DNA of 64,000 nucleotides from Pseudomonas putida (GTDB taxonomy: Bacteria > Pseudomonadota > Gammaproteobacteria > Pseudomonadales > Pseudomonadaceae): NCBI GenBank assembly GCA_029953615.1, contig CP124529.1:5606494-5670493 (forward strand), read 5' to 3'. Position numbers and translations under genes: made by a program. The notes below the pieces were generated by a model. The model was not told where the DNA came from, searched no databases, and saw only the letters and a list, made by a program, of their open reading frames with translations. Shown piece after piece: positions 18,847 through 26,343 of the stretch. Each line of letters opens with the position of its first letter. Positions within the stretch are counted from its first letter, which is position 1.

Positions 18847-20202
18847 TCAAGGTGCAACTCCGACGGGCCGGCCGCAGCGCAGTTCCAGTGCCTGGGCCAG
18901 GCGATTTACCGCCTGTTGAAGTTCCTCCGGCTGCTCACCCAGCCATACCAACGCCAAGTACTGCTGGTAGCGCCCCTGCAGGCTGAACTGTTCACCCGGC
19001 AGTGCATGCAGTGCTGACCCAGCCAGTGCTTCAGCAATACCCGCCCATTGCAGCGGCTGGTGAAAGCGCACCCACAGTGTCCGTCCACCCTCCGGCACTT
19101 CCAACGCAACCCGCTGGCCGAACTGCTGCTGCAGCGCACGCGCCAGGCATTGCATGCGCTTTTGCAGGTCTGTGCGCAACCGCACCAGTTGCGCCTCGAT
19201 CTCACCTTTGCCCAGCATGTGCGCCAGCGCTTGCAGGCGCAGCGGCGCAAGCCGAAATGCACGCTCAGCGAACGCCCTGGCCAGCAACGCATCATGGCCC
19301 AACAGGTAGGCATAGGGCGCCTCGCACCCCACTGCTGCATCGAACGCCCCCATCACCAATAGCCAGCGCGGGTCGACCCAGTCGCGCAGGCGTGTATTTG
19401 GCGGCCCGCTGTAACAGTGCTCACTGTCCATGTCGTTTTCCAGCAACCATACAGGATGCTGGCCAAGCAACTGGCCAAGCTGCTGCTGGTAATGCCGTGA
19501 CACCAGCCGGCCCTGCGGCATGCCAAGGCACGACGGCATGACCACCATGCACACCGGCTCACTGCCCAGCAGCCGGGCCAGGGCGCGCACATCGGGGTTG
19601 CCGCGGGAATCCAGTGGCACCTCCAGCACACGCATGCCGGCACGTGCCAATGCGCGCAACACCTGCCAGCAACAGGGCGAGTGCACCACCACGGTTCCCC
19701 CTTGCAGGTCCAGCGCCGCCAGTAACGTCTCCAGCAACGCCTGCACATCCGGGGCGAGTTGAACGTCCTCGGCACGCCAATACTGGTTGGAGGAACGGGT
19801 ATAGCGCTCGGCGACGGCATTGCGCAGACGGGCGCTGCCAGGCGTGTCCCACGGGGCAACACCCTGCGAGCGCTGACGTGCAAGGCGCCGTTCGTGGGTG
19901 AACAGGGCCCGCTCCAGCATCGGCTGTGCCGGCAAGGGTGCCTGACGGGGCATGGCCACAGCATCCCCCTTGGCAGCGCCCTGTACGAAATAGCCCGACC
20001 TCGGCAGGCACTGCACACGGCCCTCTTCCTCCAACAGGCTGTAGGCGCTCTGCACGGTGGCCAATGACACCCTCAGCCGCCGGGACAACGCGCGCAACGA
20101 GGGTAAACGGCATGTGGCGCTGCCTGGTGCCTGGTCGATCAAGGCTTCCAGGTAGCGATAGACCTTGCGATAGGCGAATTCGCCAGGACCAGATGGCTCC
20201 AT
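18847..20202 (-). CDS. MocR-like GntR regulator with degenerate aminotransferase domain
   Basis: A 451-residue protein with an N-terminal GntR-type winged helix (LPSLRALSRRLRVSLATVQS, AYSLLEEEGRV) and a C-terminal fold-type I aminotransferase-like domain (DTPGSARLRNAVAERY, LENDMDSEH). In active MocR proteins the PLP-binding lysine lies in a motif like GTFSKTL. Here the aligned segment reads MGAFDAAVGCEAPYAYLLG, with no lysine, so classical PLP binding is doubtful. The ATG at 20202 overlaps the stop of the unknown upstream gene (TGATG), so the two are coupled. A pathway cannot be assigned. Confidence 0.82.
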   Translation of the reverse strand: MEPSGPGEFAYRKVYRYLEALIDQAPGSATCRLPSLRALSRRLRVSLATVQSAYSLLEEEGRVQCLPRSGYFVQGAAKGDAVAMPRQAPLPAQPMLERALFTHERRLARQRSQGVAPWDTPGSARLRNAVAERYTRSSNQYWRAEDVQLAPDVQALLETLLAALDLQGGTVVVHSPCCWQVLRALARAGMRVLEVPLDSRGNPDVRALARLLGSEPVCMVVMPSCLGMPQGRLVSRHYQQQLGQLLGQHPVWLLENDMDSEHCYSGPPNTRLRDWVDPRWLLVMGAFDAAVGCEAPYAYLLGHDALLARAFAERAFRLAPLRLQALAHMLGKGEIEAQLVRLRTDLQKRMQCLARALQQQFGQRVALEVPEGGRTLWVRFHQPLQWAGIAEALAGSALHALPGEQFSLQGRYQQYLALVWLGEQPEELQQAVNRLAQALELRCGRPVGVAP

Positions 20203-21587
20203 CAAGGCAGCCCTGCATGACCACGCCGCCGATCCGACGCCTGCCGTGGCAGCAACCGCAGCTGTATATCGCGACGGGCCAGGTGGCTCATCAGGCGCCA
20301 GGCGCTTAGCGGCAGGCGCCCGTCATAGATCATTCGCAGTTGGCTCAGCGGCAGACCACTGGTGTTCACCAACCAGTTCTTGACTGCATCAGGGCAGGGT
20401 TTACCCTGCAAGGCCCGATGCAGGTAAGGTAGCGCCACCAGCATGTCGGCATGCCGGCATTGCAGAAAGCGCTCGAGGTTTTTCCCCTGCCTCGCGAATG
20501 GGCTGAACAGCAGACACACCTGTTGGATCTGGGTGATGCCGTAGGCCTTGCCGAACTGCAACTGATACACATCACGCCGCTTGATGCCCTCCGGCTGACC
20601 TGCCAGCCGCAATGCCGGGCGACTGGCCTGTGGCGCCAGACTACGTGCGTGCAGTTCGTGCAATTGCGCCGCGGCCAACGGTTCTACGAACGCGGCCAAT
20701 GGCAAGGCATCCTGGGCAGCCTCGAAGCAACAACCGAGCATGGCGTCGAGCTGCTGCTCTTCGAGCAACGGCGGTAGCAAGTCATCAATGGTAATTACCC
20801 GCACCGGCGTACCCTGCACCACAGCCGCCGATATCGCCCCCGCCATGGGGGGCACCGGAACCCCGACGCTACCGTTCAGCCGACTCAGCCCGTGGGCCAG
20901 CGCCGCCAGGCATTGATGCACGACATGCGGACCACCCTCCCCTGCAAGGCGCAGACTGCGTCGGGCCCAGGCCAGGTACCGGCGCCGCTGGCGCGCGGGG
21001 ATGGCGGTGATCAATACATCCGCCGGTGCCTGTGCCTGCAGCGCGGAACCCAGGGCACCCGCCAGTTCCAGGTGCAGGCGGCTACCGAGCAGTGCTTCGG
21101 GCCTGGCGTCGACCAGATGACCGAATACCAGCATGGCGTCCTTCGCCAACAGCCAGCGCTCGGGCGCGGCAGCGGGGTGCCGACTGAACGGCACCACTTC
21201 ACGCCCCTCGACCATCTGCAACTGTACCCGCGGGTCATCCTGCATGAACAGCGCACTGAAGCTGCGCTCATGGCCTTCGAGTGTGACGCTGCCAGGCACG
21301 GGCAGGCTGACCACCAGCACCCTCAGCTGGAAGGTTACCGGCGCACGCAAGGCGATACTCAGTTGCGCGGCACGCAACATGGCCAGCAGCCGGGTGCTGT
21401 AGCGATCGTTGCCTTGCAGCACCAGCAAGCGAAAAGTGCCGATGTACTCGGGCCCGCCGGCAGCAACCAGCAGCCGTTGTATCAGCAACTGCAAGGAAGC
21501 CCGCTGCGCTTGTGACATATGGCTGAGCAAGCGCTCGAGTACTTGCTGGTAGATATAGTGCATTGCCTGGTCGTGAATAACAGTCAC
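20202..21587 (-). CDS. Uncharacterised 461-residue protein coupled to MocR-like gene
   Basis: I do not recognise the family. The 461-residue product has no signal peptide and no clear membrane helix. It is rich in Leu, Ala, Arg and Gln, with a helical N-terminus (YIYQQVLERLLSHMSQAQRA), a possible nucleotide- or ligand-fold core (VLITAIPARQRRRYLAW, VRVITIDDLLPPLL) and a C-terminal part with RHADMLVALPYLHRALQG. The frame is fully open with codon use like its core neighbours. It overlaps the MocR-like gene by one base (TGATG), so the two are probably made together. It is most likely a cytoplasmic partner of that regulator (inference). Confidence 0.7.
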   Translation of the reverse strand: MTVIHDQAMHYIYQQVLERLLSHMSQAQRASLQLLIQRLLVAAGGPEYIGTFRLLVLQGNDRYSTRLLAMLRAAQLSIALRAPVTFQLRVLVVSLPVPGSVTLEGHERSFSALFMQDDPRVQLQMVEGREVVPFSRHPAAAPERWLLAKDAMLVFGHLVDARPEALLGSRLHLELAGALGSALQAQAPADVLITAIPARQRRRYLAWARRSLRLAGEGGPHVVHQCLAALAHGLSRLNGSVGVPVPPMAGAISAAVVQGTPVRVITIDDLLPPLLEEQQLDAMLGCCFEAAQDALPLAAFVEPLAAAQLHELHARSLAPQASRPALRLAGQPEGIKRRDVYQLQFGKAYGITQIQQVCLLFSPFARQGKNLERFLQCRHADMLVALPYLHRALQGKPCPDAVKNWLVNTSGLPLSQLRMIYDGRLPLSAWRLMSHLARRDIQLRLLPRQASDRRRGHAGLP

Positions 21588-22054
21588 GTAATCACCTCAT
21601 CAACTTCTTGCAGCCAGCGCACTGTGAACACAAGACCTTTGCGTCAACATGCCTTGAACTTGGCCAGCAGATATTCCCTACAACCAAATGGAAGTAATGA
21701 CGTAACCAGTCACTGTCGCCATGCCATCGAGAAAAATGCGTCGCGGCGACGCCCTGTCGCTGCCCCATACCGCCCTGACCCGGGCATAGCCATGCTCATT
21801 CCACGCTCCTTGCGCGAACCATCATTGAGCCATTATCGAGGGATGCAAGGTGAATAGAAGATACAGATCAGGGTAAAAAAACCATTCAATCAAAGTGAAA
21901 AAACACATTGACCGCCTGGCAAAGAGAGTTCAATCAAAAAAATTTTCCTGAATATTTCCTCGAACCGCTGAGTGGTCGCGCTAAATGTAGTCCACTTCAC
22001 TATTTATTGTAGGAACATTCTTCTTTTTGAGTATCAACCAAACCTTACCGGCAG
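21588..22054. other. AT-rich intergenic region upstream of the unknown gene
   Basis: About 470 bases without a convincing gene, clearly lower in GC than the neighbours. The part from 21860 to 22030 is especially A/T-rich (runs of A and T such as AAAAAAATTTTCC), compatible with promoter and regulatory DNA for the unknown-MocR pair. No specific operator could be defined. Confidence 0.5.
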
Positions 22055-22083
22055 AAAAAACCCGGGTCTCTGCCCGGGTTTTC
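22055..22083. terminator. Bidirectional-looking rho-independent terminator
   Basis: AACCCGGG, loop TCTCT and GCCCGGGTT form a strong hairpin with A-tracts on the left and T-tracts on the right, 20 bases beyond the stop of the mexS-like gene. On the minus strand the stem is followed by TTTTTT, so it most likely ends mexS transcription. Confidence 0.85.
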
Positions 22084-22101
22084 CGATAATGCAAACAGCC
22101 A

Positions 22102-23124
22102 TCAGTGTTTAGCCATGTCCAGCACCACACGTCCGCCACACGGGCATTGGTCCATGTAACGATGTGCCTCTACCACCTGCTCGAACGGATATACCTTGAT
22201 GATTTGCGGTGTCAGCAACTGGTCGGCGGTGAACTGGTTGATGTCGCGCAGGGCGCGCTGCAGCGCCACCTGGTCCTGGCTGATGCCCAGCTCCGGCTTG
22301 CCGGTGAAGTTACCAATGCAATGCACATAGAACTGAATGTTCTTCTGAAACGCCGCACAGGCCGGGAACGGCGTCTGATTGCCGCCTTGCAGGCCATACA
22401 GCACCAGGCTGCCACGCGGTGCCAGCACATCGCCCAGCAGCGACATCTGCGGCCCGCCCATGCCATCAAGGACCATGTCCACGCCGCGGCCATCGGTGTA
22501 CTTGCCAATCTGCAGCAGCAGGTCCTGCTCTTCGGTGACAATCACCTTGTCGGCGCCCAGGCCCAGCAGGTACTCCCGCTGCTCCGCCTCCTTGGTGGCG
22601 GCGAACACCTTCAGCCCCAGGGCCTTGCCCAGTTGCACGAAGGCAGGGCCCGCGCAGTGGCTGGCATCGGTAACCAGCGCGGTCTGCCCGGCCTTGGCCC
22701 GAGCCAGGTCGACGTAGGCGAAATAGGCGATCAGCAGCGGCGTATAATGCACGCTGGCCTCGATCGGGGTGAGCACATCCGGATAGCGGGTAATGGCCGT
22801 ACGCGGCAGCACGATGACATCGCCATACACGGGGTGGTCGTTGGCACTGGTGGCCGGGAAGCTGGCAACCCGGTCGCCCACGGCAATATCTTCAACCCCT
22901 TCGCCGACCGCGGTCACCACCCCGGCCATCTCGTGCCCGATCCCCGCCGGCAGGCGTGCCTGGGACGGTGCCAGGTTCTGGCGCCAGAGCACGTCATACC
23001 AGCTGACGCCAACCGCCTCGACGCGAACCTGCACCTCGTCGGCAGCGGGTGACGGTTCGGCCTGCTCCTCGCAACGGAGCACATCGGCAGCGCCGAACTT
23101 GTGGAACCGGATCATGCGGGACAT
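22102..23124 (-). CDS. mexS: MexS-like zinc-independent quinone oxidoreductase
   Basis: A 340-residue medium-chain dehydrogenase/reductase. GIGHEMAGVVTAVGEGVEDIA marks the GroES-like domain. The usual catalytic Cys position reads SWYDVLWRQ, so it lacks zinc-ADH ligands. The Rossmann region reads VTDASHCAGPAFVQLGKALG rather than the common GGVG pattern. It is divergently transcribed from a mexT-like LysR gene, the same arrangement as mexS-mexT in P. aeruginosa, where loss of MexS activates MexT. The likely role is reductive detoxification of an electrophile and modulation of MexT (known for the family; inferred here). Confidence 0.85.
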   Translation of the reverse strand: MSRMIRFHKFGAADVLRCEEQAEPSPAADEVQVRVEAVGVSWYDVLWRQNLAPSQARLPAGIGHEMAGVVTAVGEGVEDIAVGDRVASFPATSANDHPVYGDVIVLPRTAITRYPDVLTPIEASVHYTPLLIAYFAYVDLARAKAGQTALVTDASHCAGPAFVQLGKALGLKVFAATKEAEQREYLLGLGADKVIVTEEQDLLLQIGKYTDGRGVDMVLDGMGGPQMSLLGDVLAPRGSLVLYGLQGGNQTPFPACAAFQKNIQFYVHCIGNFTGKPELGISQDQVALQRALRDINQFTADQLLTPQIIKVYPFEQVVEAHRYMDQCPCGGRVVLDMAKH

Positions 23125-23330
23125 CGCATACCTCGCCTTTGTGAACCTCTAATTACCACTGACTTTATCCGGGCTTTGCCGGTTAGACCATCAGTGGCTA
23201 TTAATAGTCGACATGCCTGTCATCGATTGGGCACCTGACTTTCCATGCGATTGGTCCCTTTAAACCCGTGCAGGGTACCAGCCTTTGGCCTTAAGATTCA
23301 CCTCTGCCCACTTTAGGCGAAGCGCACCCG
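23125..23330. promoter_or_regulatory. mexS-mexT divergent promoter region
   Basis: The 206-base spacer between the divergent starts is AT-rich around TTAATAGTCGACATGCCTGT and contains ATCA and CATCGAT elements resembling parts of the MexT box (ATCA, spaced from GTCGAT). The match is partial and the spacing is not exact, so the site is only a candidate. Confidence 0.4.
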
Positions 23331-24245
23331 ATGAATCGAAACGACCTGCGTCGTGTAGACCTCAACCTGCTGATCGTGTTCGAAACGCTGATGCACGAGC
23401 GCAGCGTGACCCGCGCCGCGGAAAAACTGTTCCTTGGCCAGCCCGCCATCAGCGCCGCCCTGTCGCGTCTGCGCAGCCTGTTCGACGACCCGCTGTTCGT
23501 GCGCACCGGTCGCAGCATGGAGCCTTCGGCCCGGGCCCACGAAATCTTCGCCCTGCTGTCCCCGGCGCTGGACTCGATTTCCACCGCTGTCAGCCGCGCC
23601 GCCGAATTCGACCCGGCCACCAGCAATGCGGTGTTCCGTATCGGCCTGTCGGACGACGCCGAATTTGCCCTGCTGCCGCAGTTGCTCAAGCGCATCCGCG
23701 CCGAAGCGCCAGGTATCGTCCTGGTGGTGCGCCGGGTCAATTACCTGCTGATGCCGACACTGCTGGCCTCGGGCGAGATCTCGGTAGGGGTCAGCTACAC
23801 CAGTGAACTGCCAGCCAACGCCAAGCGCAAGGTGCTACGCCGCAGCATGCCGAAACTGCTGCGTGCCGACAGCGTGCCCGGCACTATCACCCTGGACGAC
23901 TTCTGCGCCCGCCCGCACGCACTGGTTTCGTTTGCCGGGGACCTGTCGGGGTTCATCGACGAGGCGCTGGAGGCGATCGGCCGCAAGCGCCATGTAGTGC
24001 TGGCGGTGCCGCAGTTCAATGGGCTGGGGAGCTTGCTGGCGGGCACCGATATTGTCGCTACGGTGCCGGACTACACGGCGCAGGCGCTGACCGCAGCGGG
24101 TGGGTTGCGGGCCGAGGACCTGCCGCTGGAGGTGCGCAGTTTCGAACTGCATATGGCCTGGCGCGGGGCGCAGGACAATGACCCGGCAGAACGGTGGTTG
24201 CGGTCGCGGATACAGATGTTCTTTGGCGACTCTGAGAGTCTTTAG
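23331..24245 (+). CDS. mexT: MexT-like LysR family regulator
   Basis: A 304-residue LysR activator, the same length as functional MexT. The start MNRNDLRRVDLNLLIVFETL and the blocks AAEKLFLGQPAISAALSRLR, LVVRRVNYLLMPTLLASGE and MAWRGAQDNDPAERWLRSRI match the MexT group as I know it. MexT activates the mexEF-oprN efflux operon and mexS under disulfide or nitrosative stress. Here no efflux operon follows; an accessory island begins about 90 bases downstream. Direct regulation of divergent mexS is likely; a distant pump operon is inferred. Confidence 0.85.
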   Translation: MNRNDLRRVDLNLLIVFETLMHERSVTRAAEKLFLGQPAISAALSRLRSLFDDPLFVRTGRSMEPSARAHEIFALLSPALDSISTAVSRAAEFDPATSNAVFRIGLSDDAEFALLPQLLKRIRAEAPGIVLVVRRVNYLLMPTLLASGEISVGVSYTSELPANAKRKVLRRSMPKLLRADSVPGTITLDDFCARPHALVSFAGDLSGFIDEALEAIGRKRHVVLAVPQFNGLGSLLAGTDIVATVPDYTAQALTAAGGLRAEDLPLEVRSFELHMAWRGAQDNDPAERWLRSRIQMFFGDSESL

Positions 24246-24331
24246 GCGCCGTCGGGCAGGCTGTTCAACTGATCACTTCTGTCTTTTCATGGACCGTGAA
24301 GCTCCATTCACTTCCAGTGGATTGCTACATT

Positions 24332-24352
24332 AGGGGCACATCTGAGGGTATG
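24332..24352 (+). repeat. Left copy of island-flanking direct repeat (att-like)
   Basis: AGGGGCACATCTGAGGGTA plus two further bases matches the copy at 38678-38698 at 17 of 21 positions in the same orientation. It lies just after the last core gene (mexT) and before the first accessory gene. Such GGGG(C/T)ACATCTG(A/G)GGGTA tracts are often found next to integrase genes in Pseudomonas islands; no integrase remains here. Confidence 0.5.
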
Positions 24353-24481
24353 CTTTGGATGGTTTGAAAATGATGCCCCCAATGTAAGGTCCAACTGTAA
24401 AGGGCCGGCGCCATATCCACGGGAATGCGCGCAGACGCGCAATCTTGGAATGCCCGGCATCGCTCCCACGGGTTCATCTCC

Positions 24482-25179
24482 ATGACGATGTCAGTCAACA
24501 GCAAACCGCAACAGGTACCGATGCCATTCCTGGCATTGGAGCCTATGCGCCTCAAAATCACCTGCACACAGTGCCAATGCAGGTATGGCGTGATTGACTC
24601 CGCCTACTTCTGCCCTGCGTGTGGTCACAACGCCGCAGACACCAGTTTGAGCAAAGTATCAGTGGGATCAAGAAGACTATTGAGCAACTGGATGTCGTCA
24701 AGTCAGCAATTCCCGACCGTGATGCAGCGGAGTACACCACTCGACTGCTCATCGAAAATTGCCTGCAGAATGCAGTGACCGCCTTCCAACGTGTGATGGA
24801 AGCACTCCATGGCTCGCTCAAGCTTGGACACCAAGTGAGGCGAAATGCTTTCCAGAATCTTGTTGAAGGTAGCCAGCTTTGGGCTGACACAATCGGCACC
24901 CGCTATGAGCAGCTCCTAACAATCGAGCGTCTTGAACGGCTGACAATCTTGTTCCAACAGCGCCATCTGCTGGCCCACACCCAGGGCATCGTCGACGAGG
25001 ACTACGTAAAAAAGAGCGGGGACAGCCGTTATCGAGCGGGCCAGCGCATTGTGGTCAACAGTGATGATGTTTCGAAGATTGTCAGTATTCTTGAGCAACT
25101 GACCACAAGTGTGCGCAAGGCTATTGAATCGATTCCATCCCCCACTGCTAACGAGGCGGAGGGGAGCTCTCAGGGATAA
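24482..25179 (+). pseudogene. Zinc-ribbon plus HEPN-like protein, frameshifted
   Basis: The first frame encodes MTMSVNSKPQQ followed by a four-cysteine zinc ribbon (CTQCQCRYGVIDSAYFCPAC, then GHN). The second frame, from about 24647, encodes a helical domain ending with an Rx4H motif in QQRHLLAHTQGIVDEDYVKK, typical of HEPN ribonuclease domains. One extra T in TTT at 24646-24648 would join them (GHNAADTSFEQSISGIKK) into a 232-residue protein. HEPN proteins commonly act as RNases in toxin-antitoxin or abortive systems. The start is uncertain (24425 is possible). Whether the shift is genuine cannot be told from sequence. Confidence 0.6.
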
Positions 25180-25668
25180 ACGTTCCAACCCGGCCCATTC
25201 ATTTCTGAGATAGGTACAGCCTGAGGTGGTAGGCCACGAAGGCGTCACCCTTTGGATGCAAAACACACAGAACCGATCTAAGCCGATTCACGCAGGGACG
25301 CCTCACTTGCCTCAACGCTACTGCTGCACGCCGAAGCTCACTGGTGTACCCCGTCCACCTCAACACCACTGCCATCTCGTTCTCGGGAGCAGCTACGGTT
25401 GCCAGAGCACCTCGTCCTTGGGAAAAACACAAAGCGGTTTTCAACGGTCTACCTGGGTTATTCGTCACGCCGCCACCGCACTGAGTACAAATGTTCTCCT
25501 ATCGGGTCTCGCAGGATATACTGTATGTATCAACAGTAAGTCAACCTGTCGCACCTCCCCCCATCCGGCTCGCCACATGGGGCTGCCGTTGATAGAGCGC
25601 AGATGACTCTAGCGCAGTGGGTTCAACGTGAAGGTCACTGAAGACACATACAGATGGAGGAACCGTCA
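25180..25668. other. Intergenic stretch with a LexA-like box
   Basis: About 490 bases with no convincing gene. Open frames on both strands (plus 25226-25606, minus 25199-25468) lack recognisable domains and good ribosome sites. The only clear element is the LexA-like sequence at 25521-25536 and a ribosome site GGAGG at 25656-25660 for the XRE gene. Confidence 0.5.
25521..25536. promoter_or_regulatory. LexA/SOS-box-like palindrome
   Basis: CTGTATGTATCAACAG fits CTG-N10-CAG with an AT-rich centre, the form of gamma-proteobacterial LexA sites. It lies 133 bases before the XRE gene start, within an upstream TATACTGTAT context. SOS control of the XRE gene or of a lost neighbour is plausible. Confidence 0.5.
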
Positions 25669-26064
25669 ATGTCACTTAAGTCGTCGTTCGCCACCGTACT
25701 CAAGACGCTTAGAAGCAAGCGAAACATCTCGCAGCGCAACTTCGGCGACACGAGTCGCACTTATCTGAGTAAGCTTGAAGGCGGTCACTGCAGCATTACG
25801 CCGGACAAGCTTGACCAACTCAGCCAACGGCTGGAGCTGAGTCCATTGACAATGTTGGCACTCACCTTGAGCCTGGAGTCTGGCAAACCTGCAGTCGAGC
25901 TCATTGATCACCTGCGGTTGGAGATTGAAGACCTGGAGAGCGATGGAGGTATCCCAGGACTGGAACAGGCAATGCGTGGTCTTTCTGCTCGTCTGCCTCA
26001 CATAATCCAGCCCTCCCATGCTCCCCAGGCGCTGCCATCAGAGATCTGCTTTCCAGCGTCTTAA
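25669..26064 (+). CDS. XRE-family helix-turn-helix regulator
   Basis: A 131-residue protein with an N-terminal Cro/C1-type HTH: SSFATVLKTLRSKRNISQRN, then SRTYLSKLEGGHCSITPDKL at residues about 25-50. The C-terminal half is helical with no known domain. The ATG at 25669 is preceded by GGAGG eight bases upstream, favouring it over the ATG at 25654. It lies 279 bases before the KAP NTPase gene on the same strand and may regulate it, as small XRE proteins often do in defence loci (inference). Confidence 0.8.
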   Translation: MSLKSSFATVLKTLRSKRNISQRNFGDTSRTYLSKLEGGHCSITPDKLDQLSQRLELSPLTMLALTLSLESGKPAVELIDHLRLEIEDLESDGGIPGLEQAMRGLSARLPHIIQPSHAPQALPSEICFPAS

Positions 26065-26065
26065 G

Positions 26066-26323
26066 CTACAGGGCACCATACTCGTGCCACGGGCGCCCTG
26101 TAAAAAACGCACATCGCTGTGATCCCCGCGATACCCTGGTGAATCTGCTGCCCCCCCTGCCACCCTGCGACAGCAGCATAAAGCCCATTTCAAGCATGGC
26201 GGGATCTGCTGCCCGCTCAATCTGGACAATTACACGCTCGTACTGCGTGCCTTGCATGGCACGCGTCCCTAGCCACCGCCCATCTAGGGCAAGTAAGCTC
26301 CAGAGCAGATAGCCAAATGCCAT
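26066..26323 (-). other. Doubtful open frame between XRE and KAP genes
   Basis: An 85-codon minus-strand frame containing MQGTQYERVIVQIERAADPA and MLEMGFMLLSQGG looks protein-like in its middle. A run of six G at the QGGRGGS part could hide a frameshift. No family is recognised and it overlaps the leader of the KAP gene. It could be a gene remnant or chance; confidence is low. Confidence 0.25.
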
Positions 26324-26343
26324 ATTCTGCTAAGGAAGACAGG

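Noticed and set aside
25199..25468. Minus-strand frame next to the LexA-like box, considered as an SOS-controlled gene
   Set aside because: No similarity to LexA, UmuD or ImuA families and no good ribosome site.
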